A DNA stretch of 64,000 nt, from NCBI GenBank assembly GCA_003254885.1, contig QANT01008836.1, forward strand, positions 1-64,000, in the 5' to 3' direction. Position 1 is the stretch's first letter. Each line of letters starts with the position of its first letter. A model generated the notes under the pieces. It was not told the origin of the DNA. It did not search any database and worked only from the letters and a program-made list of their open reading frames with translations. Below are positions 47,452 through 60,887 of the stretch, in pieces. Made by a program: the position numbers and the translations under genes. Source of the stretch: Purshia tridentata (taxonomy: Eukaryota; Streptophyta; Magnoliopsida; Rosales; Rosaceae).

Positions 47452-49647
47452 TCACTTGGCACGCACATACATCTGTCTTTCTGCCGAAGGCATGCACGGC
47501 GGGCACGCAACCACCTGTTTTTCTGCCAAAGGTGGTGGTGTGCACGGCGGGCACGCAACCACCTGTTTTTCTGCCAAAGGTGGTGGCGTGGACGCAATCA
47601 CCCTACCGCGACTTGGCACTACATTGAAATGTGGCACGGGAACCCAATTATGTGTCAAAACACCATCCATGATCTTACTCACAACCTCTTTAGAATCCTT
47701 GAGCTTTTTGATGCTCTTCTGGAGCTTCTCACGCTTCCCTGCAACTGATGGAGATTCCTCCAACATCCTCTCAATCCCACCACCATAAGGCCCCATGAAC
47801 TCATTCACAATCTCCATCTCTATGTCTTTGTTCACAAGGTTTGCAACACTCAGCTGCAAATGCAATGCCATGCAATCAACCAACCTTCTCAGAACAATCT
47901 TCCAATACGCAGTAATCCGCATTTTCAAGTCAAAAGCCTGAGATAGATCATCAACTCCGTACTGCCGAAGAACTCCAATTTGAACCGCCCCAATACCCTC
48001 TACTATTATCTCAGAGAGATGAACATGATGCAAGACTCTGTCGATGAATTCAAATTGCCCAGCCATGAGCCTTTGCAATTCAGATGCATATTCTGGATTA
48101 CATGTATAATCAGTATGCTTCTCCATTTCCACAATCTCCATCATCCACTTAATCGACCTTTCTTTTACCTTGGCAATTAGATTATGGCCAGCTCGTCTGG
48201 TACACATCTGAAGCTGATGATAGTTCTCTGCATTACGCATTAACACAGAAATAAGCACTTCCTCAATATAACTCCATACCTGCTCAACAAACCTGATAGG
48301 AATGCTTGAAATTCCCTTCACTTTTCCCTGCAAAATAACAAGAAAAGCATTCCGGGGAATATAATTCTGAAGGAAAATGCCTTTTGCTTCCTCCAAAATC
48401 TTAATCTCCTCCATCAAGAAATTACTTTTGGGGTCACTTTCAGCACAGCTGTGGAGTTCGTGAACGTACTGACTGAGCATCTCCACCAGCCGAGCAGTGC
48501 AATGCATGGACTTCTCATCTGGGTACTCATCAAACTCCCCTCTCATAAGAATTTTCCTAAGCGATTCTTTCGATGACCCAATGATCTGCATAAAAGCAGT
48601 CATGGCCTCAGTACCAGAGGACAGGATCTTTGGCATTTTGTTGAGCTCCGAGAGGCTAATACTCAGCTTGTCATTGATCTTCTTCACAATCTCAGGCAAG
48701 TTTCTAGCTATGCTTGTGGCTTGAATTTGCACCAACTTTTGGGCCAAAGCTGAAATCCCAACTATAGATTTGTTAATCTTTGAAAGAAGAGGATGAGTTT
48801 CAAACAGTTGGTCAGACATAGTCCTTGCCTCCTCATAGCTTTCATCTCCAATCCGATTCCTTACACAGACATAACCAAGAGCAATATTGACATCATCTGC
48901 TGTAACCTTCTCTAGTAGCCCTTCAGGTGCCTTATCCACCTTTGTAACCACAGCCAAAGTCCTCTCACCAGATTTATCCACACTCCGCGACATCCTGATG
49001 GATTCACAGGTGGTGAAATCAACAGTAGCAGACAACACATTCAGAATGATGCTCTCTTCTGGGCTTATATAGTCCATGATCATATCTTTGATTTGGTCAT
49101 AAATATCCTCAGGCTGGCCATTTACAGGAACTCTAGTGATGCCAGGGAGATCCACCATTGTCAAATCCGGAACACCATTCTTTTTCACCAACAGAGTCAA
49201 TGGGGTTTTAGAAATTGCCTTACCTGACCCGGCAATTGCATTAGTGGCATTGATAATGTCCTCAGGAATGTGGTCCTCATCAGTACGTTCAACCTGGCCA
49301 GTGTACTCCAAAGAAAGCTCTGGTTCAGGGTCGGAGTGGTGTTGGAGCCTCATGATAAGGGGTACCCTGGTACAGATGCCTTGACCACGTGGGAGGCGGA
49401 TGCCAGCAAGAGATTCAAGGACGCTTGATTTTCCGGAGGACTGGTCGCCCACCACAACAATGGTGGGGAGCTGAATCCCTTCCTCCATTACCATCAAGGC
49501 GCGGAGCTTGTCAACTGTATCAAGTAGAGGACGGATTTTTTCATTGTAGGATGACACAATAGGTGCATGATGTTGTTCTTGTGTTACTGATGATGACCCT
49601 TCATCTTCTAAATTCATGGTACATGATTCAGCTTTTGAATAACTCAT
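47452..49647 (-). CDS. DRP4C: Dynamin-related GTPase, DRP4 type
   Basis: A 731-aa intronless gene. GTPase motifs: P-loop GDQSSGKSS (67-75), TRVP after it, DLPG (166-169) and TKVD (235-238). The dynamin middle (stalk) region and a GED-like region (ITAYWKIVLRRLVDCMALHL) follow. There is no PH domain, so the layout is Mx-like, as in the plant DRP4 subfamily. Dynamin family proteins self-assemble and use GTP to remodel membranes; the precise role of DRP4 in plants is poorly known to me. The C-terminus is longer than I would expect and carries two copies of a 16-residue Pro/Cys segment (TPPPLAEKQVVACPPC) and a partial third. The ATG at 49647 gives a short Ser/Glu-rich leader; a second Met lies ten residues in. 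Confidence 0.9.
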   Translation of the reverse strand: MSYSKAESCTMNLEDEGSSSVTQEQHHAPIVSSYNEKIRPLLDTVDKLRALMVMEEGIQLPTIVVVGDQSSGKSSVLESLAGIRLPRGQGICTRVPLIMRLQHHSDPEPELSLEYTGQVERTDEDHIPEDIINATNAIAGSGKAISKTPLTLLVKKNGVPDLTMVDLPGITRVPVNGQPEDIYDQIKDMIMDYISPEESIILNVLSATVDFTTCESIRMSRSVDKSGERTLAVVTKVDKAPEGLLEKVTADDVNIALGYVCVRNRIGDESYEEARTMSDQLFETHPLLSKINKSIVGISALAQKLVQIQATSIARNLPEIVKKINDKLSISLSELNKMPKILSSGTEAMTAFMQIIGSSKESLRKILMRGEFDEYPDEKSMHCTARLVEMLSQYVHELHSCAESDPKSNFLMEEIKILEEAKGIFLQNYIPRNAFLVILQGKVKGISSIPIRFVEQVWSYIEEVLISVLMRNAENYHQLQMCTRRAGHNLIAKVKERSIKWMMEIVEMEKHTDYTCNPEYASELQRLMAGQFEFIDRVLHHVHLSEIIVEGIGAVQIGVLRQYGVDDLSQAFDLKMRITAYWKIVLRRLVDCMALHLQLSVANLVNKDIEMEIVNEFMGPYGGGIERMLEESPSVAGKREKLQKSIKKLKDSKEVVSKIMDGVLTHNWVPVPHFNVVPSRGRVIASTPPPLAEKQVVACPPCTPPPLAEKQVVACPPCMPSAERQMYVRAK
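47493..47588 (-). repeat. 48-bp in-frame tandem repeat in the DRP4 C-terminus
   Basis: Two units (47493-47540 and 47541-47588), nearly identical at the DNA level, encode TPPPLAEKQVVACPPC. A degenerate third follows towards the stop (MPSAERQMYV). The high DNA identity suggests recent unit duplication. Confidence 0.85.
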
Positions 49648-52600
49648 AATTTCTTTTGAAACTTAGCTCGTCTGGTTTTACAAGAAGAAGAAGAGGGCAA
49701 ATCAAATGTTGGTTCAACTGTTGAAGTAAAAATGAAGCAGCCACTTCAATATTAAATATATGGCAAGCTGCAGAGCTGTACATTGCCTACCTTCTCAGGA
49801 AAGAATTGATTTTTCCACTCCCAATATTTTGGAAGAATTAATTCCCATTCACACTCTCTAGTCTTTCCTCGTACACTTATGTGTAAAAGTGGAAAAGTGG
49901 AATAAAGCATACCTAATGATTCTAAATCAGCAACATTCTGCTCTTTATTCTTTATGAATCTTTTTGTTCGATAGTAGAACCTTTAATGGATGGGTATAAT
50001 TGTTCCAAAGCTGAAGATAAGAATCGTTTTATTCTTGAACCACTATACCTCTACCATATCATACATTTCATTCCTATTTGATAGGAATCAAAAGAAAATT
50101 CCTCCCCAAAAGAAAAGGCAGGGGAAATAATGACTTGAAGTTAGCCCAGGGAATCCAGTAACTGTGGCTATGTGTATTCTTCTGTTGGCTGGAGTGACCC
50201 AAATGGCTCTAATGCCACAGAAATATATGCAGCAGGCACTGATTCCTTTTCCCAAAATATGGCACAGTGGAGATTCTCATTCGACGCTTAAGGAACTGAA
50301 GGGGCTTTTCCCATAACTTCCCTTTGAAATCTGATTTCCACAAATTGGAGAAGAGTTCATTTTGCTTCATTTTGTAGTTGTACCATCAGAACTTCATCAA
50401 CTGCACATGAGAGGACTTTGTGTGCTTCTTTTATTGGTTCTGCAACTAGACAGCGAATAATCCTTTAAGACCAAATAAACAGATACACCTGAAAACATAA
50501 GGGTGTGATACAATGCTGCAAATCATCATTGTACTCCTAAAACTGTCAAAGCACATAGATGAGTTTACAATCTATGAATATTTATGAAACAAAATAAAAT
50601 TTTGAAGAATAAATAAGACAGATTAAACAATGACCTAGCTGGAAAAGCATAAGAACATAGGAAAGCACAACCATTTTTTATTATTTTGGATTACAAGGCG
50701 CCACTGAATTTGGCCAAATCTTGAATAGACGGAAGTCTGAATAAGAGAAATATCATAATGCAGAAATTAATACTAGTTCAACACTTGTCAAGACATTTGA
50801 TGCAGTAAAATTCTGGGGATCAAATTCGTGTGCATTCATGAAAGAACATGAATGATGTGTTCTAACTTGAAGAAAGAAGATGAATTATTTGACCCTCTCA
50901 TTTTGGGAGCGATTGGAATGAATAAGTTTTCCCTATGATTAGTCCATCTTAATACATGTTATAACTCTAAGTTAGAAACTATTTTCTTGAATACACATGA
51001 ATTTAGTCATTTATCATATATAATACTATCCTATGCACTAAAGGAGGCCTAAATTCAGTATGCAAAGTGGTTCATGAGTGATTTAATTTTGATTTGACCT
51101 TGGAAAAATTGTTCTTGCAGTAACTTTTCCTTGTTCTTGTGCTGCATGCAATTTGGTCCTCTGCATAAGAGGAGGTTTGACAAGGTGGTGTTGGTGCTCG
51201 CCCTGCTTCACCAACATTGTCTCTCTCATTGGATTCTGAAAACAAGAAAAAGACAACAATGAGTGACAATTTTAGAGGTGGAGGGACGCGAGAGCACCAG
51301 CACCCCTTATCAAAAGGTAACTGACTGCCATATGTTAATTCACTTTCTGTGGCTCCCAATGATACTTGTTTAATTAGGTTGGACTTGCAAAATTCATTTC
51401 ATTGATAACATCAGAGAAAATGAGAGAGTTTTGACGATGGTTTGGGTACAAGGACTTAAAAGGGGATATGCGACTGAGGTTTTGGTGTTGGAGAAGAAGG
51501 TTTTGGTTTGTGTACGTGACTGGCTTTGCATTGTTGTATGGGCCTATTCAATTTCAGAGCATCTGTCAAACCCTTTGTAGGGGCTTTTATATATGAATGA
51601 CTAATTTCTAACCATTGCTTACCAAGATTTAAATGATGATTCCCACTCAATGTTGGTCATACACACATAAAATATACAATAGAAACAGTTGTACTAGATG
51701 AATTTCAAATTGTACAATATTGAACAGTTGAGGTTAATGGCAAAAGTAAAACCCATTGAAAGGGTATATGGAATCCGAGGAAATGGGGAATAGAAATTTA
51801 GGCAGCATAACATAAGGCCTTACAAGTGTAGGAATAATAAAAGCCATAATAGGGTAAAAGCCATAATGAAATTTAGGGTAAAAGCCATTTTTTGAGCGCC
51901 AAAACTATTTTGGAGGGATAGCCATAATAGGGCGCATGTGTTGTGCTATCAACAAGCAGCTGGAAGTATGTGTAGGCAAGTGTTATAAGAAGAAGTGTGC
52001 CAACTAAAAGTCTAAAACTACATGTTTACAAACAGTCAACTGCATGACCAAATGAAGTATAATCATTAGTTTGGATGGTTACTAACTAGGAGTTCAAATG
52101 AGTATTATTGGTATTATTTCTACACCCAGTGGGGTTTATTTATTAAGCTAATGGGTTCCTCTCTCTGCATAATATATACAAATAGCAATTATACATGTTC
52201 CCAAACTTGAGTTTCGCTATTGTTGACTCCCATGTGCTAAAAAATCTGACATAGTTTAGCAGTCCCACAAAAACATATCAACTCTTAAATTGCATTGAAG
52301 TCTAATAGATTTTGCACAAAGGCCTATAGATCACCATTATGAAAGTTCCAGTTTTTGTGTGGCTCACTCACTAACCCACTTGTCTGAAGGTTTAGTAGTA
52401 AATGATGAACATGCAGTTGCTTGAGAATGAGGCCTTGGGGCAATTAAGATATGTTATTGATATATCATGCATTAAGTTGGAAGAAAACAAAAATTTAAAA
52501 GCTGGGGATCCAAAATCAGTACATAATTAAATGGCATTTTCAGTCAGTTTGTTATGTTGTGTTATATGAAATTGGATATGATCCAAGTCCTAGCATTTCA

Positions 52601-54239
52601 CAAGTCTCAACTCATAATGTACACCATTGTTTCTTTCAAAACAGCAGTTGAAGAGTTTTGAAAGTGGTTACTCCTATGAGCCCATGAGGCTATAGTTTTA
52701 AAAGCTTTTAAATATATGAAATGATTTAATTATTATGCAAATGTTACTTCATTCTTGAGTAAATGTCCTTTTAATTTAACTTTCATTTCAAAGCTTTAAT
52801 ATTCTTTTTGTCAAGAACTGACTTCTTGAATATGAGTCGTTTCATTAAGAATACATAGCTTATCAACTAACTATTAGTTTAGTAGTATCTAAATCTCTTA
52901 TCTCTAAAAACATGATAATAATAAAAGAACTTACTTCAATTCCTCATTTTAAGAAGAAAAAAGACTACATTGTTAGGACCCAATGTGGTTAAATAGTCTT
53001 TTTTCGAATGCACTGTGGACTAGGGAAGAGATAGAGGTGCAACACGAGGACTTTTCAAGAGGTCACATATCCTAATACTACTCTTGCCCAAGCACACTTG
53101 CAAAAATCTGATGGAATTTGGTGTATTAGTACTGGTATGTCGCACATTTGAATAGTCTAAACTGTATATTTTAAATACTTTATTTTTTTAAGAATTAGAG
53201 CAATGTCATTAAAAGTAAAAAATCAAAACAAAATGTAATCCATAAGCCAAGGAGGGTCATCCTCCAACAAACTAATCTCAAACTAATTAAATCGCCCGAA
53301 CTCAAGACTCGTTTGATGGTGAAAAGCAATCCCTAGCCAACACAAATAAATGGTTTTGGGCTTGCATATATAGAAACTAGGGTTGGGCATTAAGTCCGAA
53401 AATACTGAAATCGTCTCATTCCACGCCGTTCTGTCCCGATTAGTTGTACCGAATTTTTTCCTTAGTCCTATATCAGTCCCGTCCTGTACCAATCTCAAAT
53501 GGAATACAACCAGTCCTAGCAATCCAAGACCGGGATGGTCCCGTCCATTACCAGATTTCTAAGATATTTAGATGTATATATGTAATATATGGCATGTCAT
53601 ATGCAGATTATATATGGATGTACAAAGTTTATTATTGTTTGTGGCTGCATATATTGAGTACGATCAATTCATGTGTAATTGTTTTCTTGTAATTGAAATT
53701 TCATATATCAATGCAATGGTTAAGATTAAAGAATGTTGGTACTAAGCTGGGTAAAAAATCTACTCTCATTTGAAACTGCATGGAATGGAAGGCTTGGAAG
53801 CTAAGGCAATGGGCCTAAAACTAGCCTCTAAGCCTATTGAGTGTGTCTTAAGTGTAGGTCATCATTTCCAGATCAATTTCTTCGATCCCACAATCAGGTT
53901 CTAGTTCAATACACACCCATACGTTAAGATCATCTACTGATGAGCCAAAAGAAAACAATATTAAATTAATAACTTTACAAATAGCCTTCATGAATACAAT
54001 AACATAAATGGTAATATGAATGTCGCATACTGCCCTTTCATGATCACGCATCCACTCCTCAATGTTTCATTTCATGTATCCAAAAATTATTGTAGGGGTG
54101 ATCGAGCAAACCACCTCCTAATAGTTATTGCCTCAACAACAAATAATTAAAAATCTAATTAATAATTAATTATCCAAAATAAATTAGATTAAAGTCTAAA
54201 GAGGACCAAATCTTAAATTAAAGATGTTAAACAAGTCAG

Positions 54240-54640
54240 GCTGGTACGGTACATGACGTGATTAAAATAGGCACGGTACGGCATGAGTAAACGAGCCAGG
54301 ACTTCAAAGATTTTAGCCCATTTGGTACGACATGGCACGACCATGAAATGAGCCTGAACTATGCACAACTAGTTCAACATTGTTTTTTCCATTTTTAAAT
54401 AATTTTTTCAACAAGGAAATTCAATTTTTAAGAAAAATAATGTTAATATTTAATTTTAAGAAATTAACCCTAAAAAAAAAAAAAAGCTCGTGGGACAGCC
54501 CATTTAAGGCATGACACGAGTACAAATGGCCCACAAATTGTGGGTCATGCCGAGCCTAGGTCTTAGCTATATAGACCAGCACGAGCACAACAAGAAGGCA
54601 TGATGTGCCCAACTTAAACGGGTCGGGCCCATTTGCTCCC
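54240..54640. mobile_element. Degenerate non-autonomous DNA transposon, hAT-like
   Basis: It is rich in GGCACGGTACGGCATGAG, GGCATGACACGAG and GGGTCGGGCCC motifs around an AT-rich centre. Such CACGACACG/GGGCC-rich sequence is common in plant hAT-type MITEs. There are no clean inverted ends or coding region. Borders are approximate. Confidence 0.4.
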
Positions 54641-56476
54641 AAAACCCTCTAAGATTGAAAAGTCTTTCGTCACATATGCATAGGCGAAGATGACTCATCG
54701 ATCTAAATCCCATATTAAAAAAAATTATACTAAAAATAAGGGTACAATCATACCAGTACTAATGCACAAAAACCTCATTATGGCACTTTTTTTTTTAAAA
54801 CTTTTTTTTTTATCGCCAAGCAAATAGATAGCACTTAAGAATAAGAAGTGTGTGCTTTAAGGTTGAATAATTTACTTTACATTTAGAGGCTTTTCGGTGT
54901 TGATGGGTCAATTGTTATGCATCCTCATTTATGCCTAAAGGCTCCACCACACAAACCAACACAGGCTGTAAGCATTCACGAGCCAATGTCTTTGAGCTCC
55001 ACTCGTGATTGCAGGGACCACCATTTTTGTTCAGATTGGGTCACCATTCATTAACAATATCAATTTATGAAAAGGAGACGCTAGAAAAATAATGTTAGTT
55101 AGGAGTGGTTGAATTTCATGGTGCATGTATGCAAAACCCTTGATTATTCCCCCTTTATAATTGTTCTAAATATATATCTTAAATTATCCATAGAAGCTAA
55201 TATTCTTTGTGGAAAAGAAGCAAAAAAGTTAAATGTAAATACTAAACAATAATATTTGGGTCAGCTAATGTTCGATAAAGAAAAAGGCTTTGTGTTCATA
55301 ATCATAAATTCATAATTGAATGTTTGGTTACAATATTTAGAAACTCCCCATTTTTATTTTATTTTCTGATAAGGAGACTTTCATTAAGCATTAAGAATTG
55401 GGTTCATCATCAAGTAGTAAATTAACTCACTTATAAAAAATAAAAAAAAGTAATTAAGAAACTCCAGAGTTTACAATTTACTATTTAAGTCGTCATAATC
55501 ATACTTATGACACTTGATTTTATATTTTATTTTAGGTATTTGTGACTAAAAGTTAATCCAAATGGTTAGAAAGTGTGGAGTAGTAGGTAGGGGGGAATGT
55601 TATTGTTTCATTTTATCAATTTTGGTAAAATGTTACGGAAGCATCAAGCTAAAGACATCTTAGTTAATCAAGTGAATGGTCTACGTAATTTCCTGTTAAT
55701 TAATTCCATAACGGTTTTAATATAAAAACATGAATCTCCATTGAATTGAATATAATGACATAAGAGATATTCTTATCAAGAAATATTAATATTCAAAATT
55801 ACAGAGTCAGAACAACAATTATCAAACAATGTAATCACTATCACGGTCACATTCTAACTCTTAATCCGGGTTACAAATGCTTATAGTAATTCCAACACAT
55901 TTCCATTACCCTTTTCAATTTCAATGTTTTTTGTAATTCTCTCAAAACTTTGGTAAGTACTTCAAGCTTTCTAAGTAACCACTCACAATTCTTAACATGA
56001 GAATTCCTTCAATTTCTTGCGAAGTCTTAAGCAAACAATTCCAACTTACATAAGATACCACAAAATCAATTCCGTCTTAATCCAAGTATTCAAACAAGCT
56101 TTTATACTCCCCACTCATGCATCCCTGAAAAAGATTTGCATATATATGAGACATATGCCTTGAAAATACCTGAGATTTCAATGCCGGTTGCGAGTATGTT
56201 GAAATCACGAGTGCTCCCAAAACATGTACATCATGCAAATCCTTTTTGGAGTTCAAAAAATAATACATAGGTTGAGTCTCTAGTACTCAATTCAAGTCAT
56301 TCTATAATTCAACCACATCCAAAAGAAACTCATAAAATTCCAAATTAAAATATCATGAAGTCCTCACATAACCTAAAGATACAAAATCATTGTTAATGTT
56401 GTCTCCATTGTTAAGCTATCCAGCTTTAAGCATCCTTCCTATCCTTAAGTAATATATGCTCCCACCACTTCCAAGT

Positions 56477-56540
56477 ACATCATCAGCTACACAATTTGCA
56501 ATACATCATCAGCTACACAATTTGCAATACATCATCAGCT
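56477..56540. repeat. 26-bp tandem repeat, about 2.5 copies
   Basis: The unit starts ACATCATCAGCTACACAATT and is repeated twice without change, followed by a partial third (ACATCATCAGCT). It lies in intergenic sequence. Confidence 0.9.
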
Positions 56541-58950
56541 TTTCATCACTATATTTCCTTAGCACCTTCATTTTCTAGTATTTAAATCATTTGTCGCCCA
56601 CATCTACCTTTTGATATAATATCTTCATTAATCACATTTCCTTGCACTTATCTTTTACTTGCTTTCTAAAGCTTAGTTCTGTTCATGGATTTCATTTGTG
56701 ATACTTTTTCCTTAAAAATAGTTTATTAAAGTCCTTTATTGCGTTGTTCATAGCTTTAATCGTCATGCATCTTCGTCATTATATTCAAATACAATACACA
56801 GCGAAACTCTTAGTCTATCCTAGGCATAGAAAATAACTCACGCCGATTTTGGTGTCCTTTGGTTGGAAGTTAGATCTTAGTCAACAAATCGATTTCATTA
56901 TTTTCGGTTTAGAAGTGATTCTCGGCCGGTGGCACACCCACATTCCCAAAAGAATCTAAAAAGGTTCACACCACCCCCATTTTTGGCCTAATATGTGGCC
57001 CAGAATTTTTATGACCAAAACATATATAACTGTTATCAAATAAACATATGATAAGTTTAACTATTATCAAAACCCTTTTTTTAACATTTACATAAACAAA
57101 CAATTTTCGATCTAATTGATTTTTTACACAATGATCTTTAAATGATGATTTAATAAATAGTTCGAATTATGAGACTACAGAGTGGAACAAAAAGGGATAA
57201 CTAGCATTTCAAATTAATATAATAAATTATAATATCAAAATTTAACTAAAAAAATGTATTTAGATCTTTTTCTGATTTTAAGATTTTATCCATGTTCTGT
57301 AAAGTAATAAAACTAAAAATATATTATAATCCTTAAATTTTTAATGAATTATTCGGATTAAAAGTGGAGGGCAAAGACAAAAGGATGATTGAAATTACCA
57401 ACTCTGTAAGTTAATAATTTTAAATTACTTCTGTAATTTCAAACTGTAGAGATGGACCTTCTTTCATGTGCACACATTAGATTTGTACATGATTAGCCCA
57501 AATCATGCAAACTTTTCTGTACAGTACATTGGATTTTCTAGTCTCATAATTATCATGTATTGAGCCCTTTGTAAAGAATATTTGAAGAAAAATTAGAGTA
57601 CTTTATTAATAAGCCACAACTTATTATATTTTTTAGTTATAAACCTAAACTTTAAATAAATTAATATATAAGCCGCAACAAATATAATTCTTTATTAATA
57701 AGCCACAAAATATATTTTTAAGCACAAAAAAAAATTTCAGCTATAAAAATAAATTCCTAAAAAAAAAATTAAGTAAAGTGTAATTCTAAGAAATTATAAA
57801 GTGTAATTCTTAATATATGATATTAGAACAAAAAAATTAAACTAAAGTATAACTCAATAAAATTTTAAAACTAAATCTTAACTCAATAAGAATTACACTT
57901 TAGAAATAAAAGAGTTACAGTTTACTGTAGATATTAGTTTCTCTTTTTTAATTTTAAATTGTATTTATTGTAAAAAATACAAACTATGGTTAATTTCTAA
58001 GCCACGTGGCTGTTGCACAAAATTTGCTCTCATTATATATTACATTTTAATTAATTGTAATAATTATCTTCAAAAATTAATGAATAATGGCTTTAAAATA
58101 AAAAAATGACAAAATAATGGCTTGAAATTAATAATAGTAAAAGTAATGGTTTAAGACTAAATAAGAAGGTTGGTTATGGCTTAAGAATAGTTTACACGAA
58201 AAATTAAGCACTAATCCTCAGCCAGTGTTAAAAGAAATACTAAAACCCCATAATAAATAAATAAAATAGTAAAACATGGTCTTTGACTCCTTGTATGTGG
58301 AACCCACAAAGTATTCAATCATATCATCACAAAGCTATGAGAAAAAAGAAAAAAGAAAAAAAACCACAATCATTAACCTTCTACGTAACAAATAGAATAT
58401 GACACTTTACCCTAATATATATTATTTATTTTTGGCATATAGTTTTCTTTTTAGGGTCAATTTGTCAAATAGCATTTATGGACTCAGTTCAATTCGGCTA
58501 GGTTTTAAGGTAGAATTGCGAATCGATTTGGTACAGTTTGGTTCCACCATTAAAATCATTCACAACTAAACCAAATGAAACCTAAATCCTTTCGATTCGG
58601 TTTAGTTGGTTCAATCGGTTTGGTCCACATTTTTATTTTTTTGTGTATCAATTTTTGTGAGAAAAAATAGTCTTTTATTACATTAATATTTAAAAAAAAA
58701 ACTAAAAATCTCACCCAAATGCAGCACCCTTCCCCCCACTCAACCTTGCCCCATCACCTCCTCCCATCTTCGACATGTCGGCAGCCCTTCTCATCATCGG
58801 CGACCCTTTTCCCTCTCTTTCTCTCACCTCCTATCTCTTCTTTTTGCCGCTCTTTTTCACTGTAATGAATGTGGTGGGAAAAGTTAGCGGCGACTAGGGT
58901 GGGTGAAGTCGAAGGCTGGGGGTGGGGGAATGGTTAAGGATCAAGGAGAT

Positions 58951-58992
58951 GGTGATGGTGGTGGTGGTGGTGGTGGTGGTGGTGGTGGTGGT
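58951..58992. repeat. (GGT)n microsatellite
   Basis: About 14 trinucleotide units, one of them GAT. The short open frame across it is low-complexity glycine and is not a believable gene. Confidence 0.85.
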
Positions 58993-60757
58993 TTAGGGTG
59001 GAGGTGCATGGTTGAGGTGGGTGAGGGGAGAGAGGAAGGAGGTGATTTTTTCTACTTTTGTTTTTTAATTGATTTAAAGTTCAAAAGGCAATACTTGGTC
59101 AAAAAAAAAAAGTTCAAGAGGAAAGACTTGCATTGAGGATAAAAATACCAATTTGCCCTCATAAAAGCGCACATGGGGTGCATGTGATGGATTTTAACAG
59201 ATAAATAGGTTAAATATGACGGAACGAACCAAGTTTGGCCGCAAGATTGAAATAATTTGATACAAAGTTAATTTGTGAACCAATTTAGAAAAAAAAAAAT
59301 TTCTTGGACCAATAATATATTTTTCTTTTATTTTTTTATCAACAATTGTTGTCCATGAACTTTAAACTCATCATTACTTTTGATAAAATAAAAAAGAAAA
59401 AAAAGATTGAGTACTATCCATCCCATATACTAGCTTACAAATTTTCATTTTGGTTTTTCATAAACGAGAAATACTTTTTGGCACTCTTCTACGGCTCTAC
59501 ATTCTTATAGACGAAGAGTGTATAAAAAGATGACATAGCTTTGGCCTTTTTCTATTTTTGTCCAGAAGTTATTGCTTTTTCTTTATTTATTATTTTTCTT
59601 TTGGCTGTCTGTCAGTTAACCATTGCCCTCGTTTATTTGTACTTTACGAAGTCCTAAACTTGTAACAAGCAGCCAAGTTGGGTCTTCTACGTAACGGACC
59701 GACACTTTTTGTGGCATGATTTCCCCGATATACCTTGCTCAAACTGCTACACGTTTATAAAAGTCCTAACCCATCGTTATAAACATTAGAAAAAAAACAA
59801 AGTTAAATTAGGCCTCCTTTACACATCTGCAATTTGGATATTATAAAATCAATTATTGAATTCAGTGTACCAAAAAGTACCAGTCTGCATAATATTTTAA
59901 AATTTTAACCTAATCCTATCGGACAAGGTCAAATTACCAATTTCATCTCTATACTAGGGCCAAAATGTTTTTAATTCCCTTATTAAATTTGTGGACGCTA
60001 ACGTACACAAAAATACCGAAATTTTAAATTTAAATCTTAAAATATATTTGGAATAAATTTATATCAAGGTCCACTCTCGACTCATTTAATTACTGACCCA
60101 TACACGACTACCTCATTTATAACAAAATTAAAAATTTGTCCTTAAATTCTAGAGGACTGAAACTAAGCCAAAATTTCTAAAATTGAAACTACAGAATGAA
60201 ATTAGCATTTTGGCTAAAACTATTGTATAATATTGTTAGCACTTTTTGCCATTGAACAATTCATGTCATTTCCTTTTATTTGTTTTTTCTATGGATGAAT
60301 AAAGACCCTAAACTTTCATTATTATATAGGTGCAAAAAGATGAAGAAGCATCACGGAAAACCTATGCACCCAGAGGTGAGAAAGAAGAGGAGTTAATATA
60401 GAGCAGTGAGCAGCAGATAACACCCAGACACTTGAATTTTTTTCCAGCTGGAAAATTCCGACCAAAACCCGAGGTGCAGTAACGGTCGATTACTACGAAC
60501 ATCCAGCTGTATCCCACTCGACGCACGTTTACGTCCTCTCCACTAATTTACGCCTCTCTACACGCTCACTTTAGAGTTTAGAGTCAATACAAAAGAAAAA
60601 AGAATATTTATGTTATTTTCTCTGTCCGAAATCTTTCTACACGCGCCGCACGCGCATAACGGCTTCACAGTATTATGTTTACAGCAAAAGAAAATAAAAA
60701 AATTAAATAAAATAAATAAAAGCCTGTCTGTCTGTCTGCAAACTGTAATTGAATATG

Positions 60758-60792
60758 CACGTGCGGAAAAAAGGCTGACGGTGACGCACGTG
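60758..60792. promoter_or_regulatory. Paired CACGTG motifs
   Basis: CACGTG at 60758-60763 and 60787-60792, each within GCACGTGCG, next to other CACGCGC-type motifs at 60641-60655. They lie just past the 3' end of the minus-strand gene that stops at 60888, so their target is unclear. Binding is inferred only. Confidence 0.35.
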
Positions 60793-60887
60793 CGAGTTCC
60801 GCCGGAGCTAAATGAGTGAGAAACTGAGAAATAGTACACAGTAGAGAGATTACAGAAGAGAGAAGAGAACCAGCGAATTAATGCGGC

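Larger units (their letters stand above)
49648..60887. other. Gene-poor 11-kb region
   Basis: The left end is the DRP4 leader and promoter. I recognise no coding gene in the remainder. A possible minus-strand two-exon transcript at about 51070-51360 has an acceptor-like TTCTTGTTTTCAG, but no known protein. Repeats: MITE-like sequence at 54240-54640, a 26-bp tandem repeat at 56477-56540, a degenerate CGGTTT-rich element at about 58490-58640, a GGT microsatellite at 58951-58992, and long A/T-rich tracts at 57000-58400. Confidence 0.5.

Noticed and set aside
51072-51359. 95-codon minus-strand frame with several cysteines
   Set aside because: No signal peptide or known peptide-hormone motif; an acceptor-like site inside suggests at most a non-coding or unknown transcript.
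58903-59136. Open frame with a long glycine run
   Set aside because: It is produced by a GGT microsatellite; no start context, splice signals or homology support a gene.
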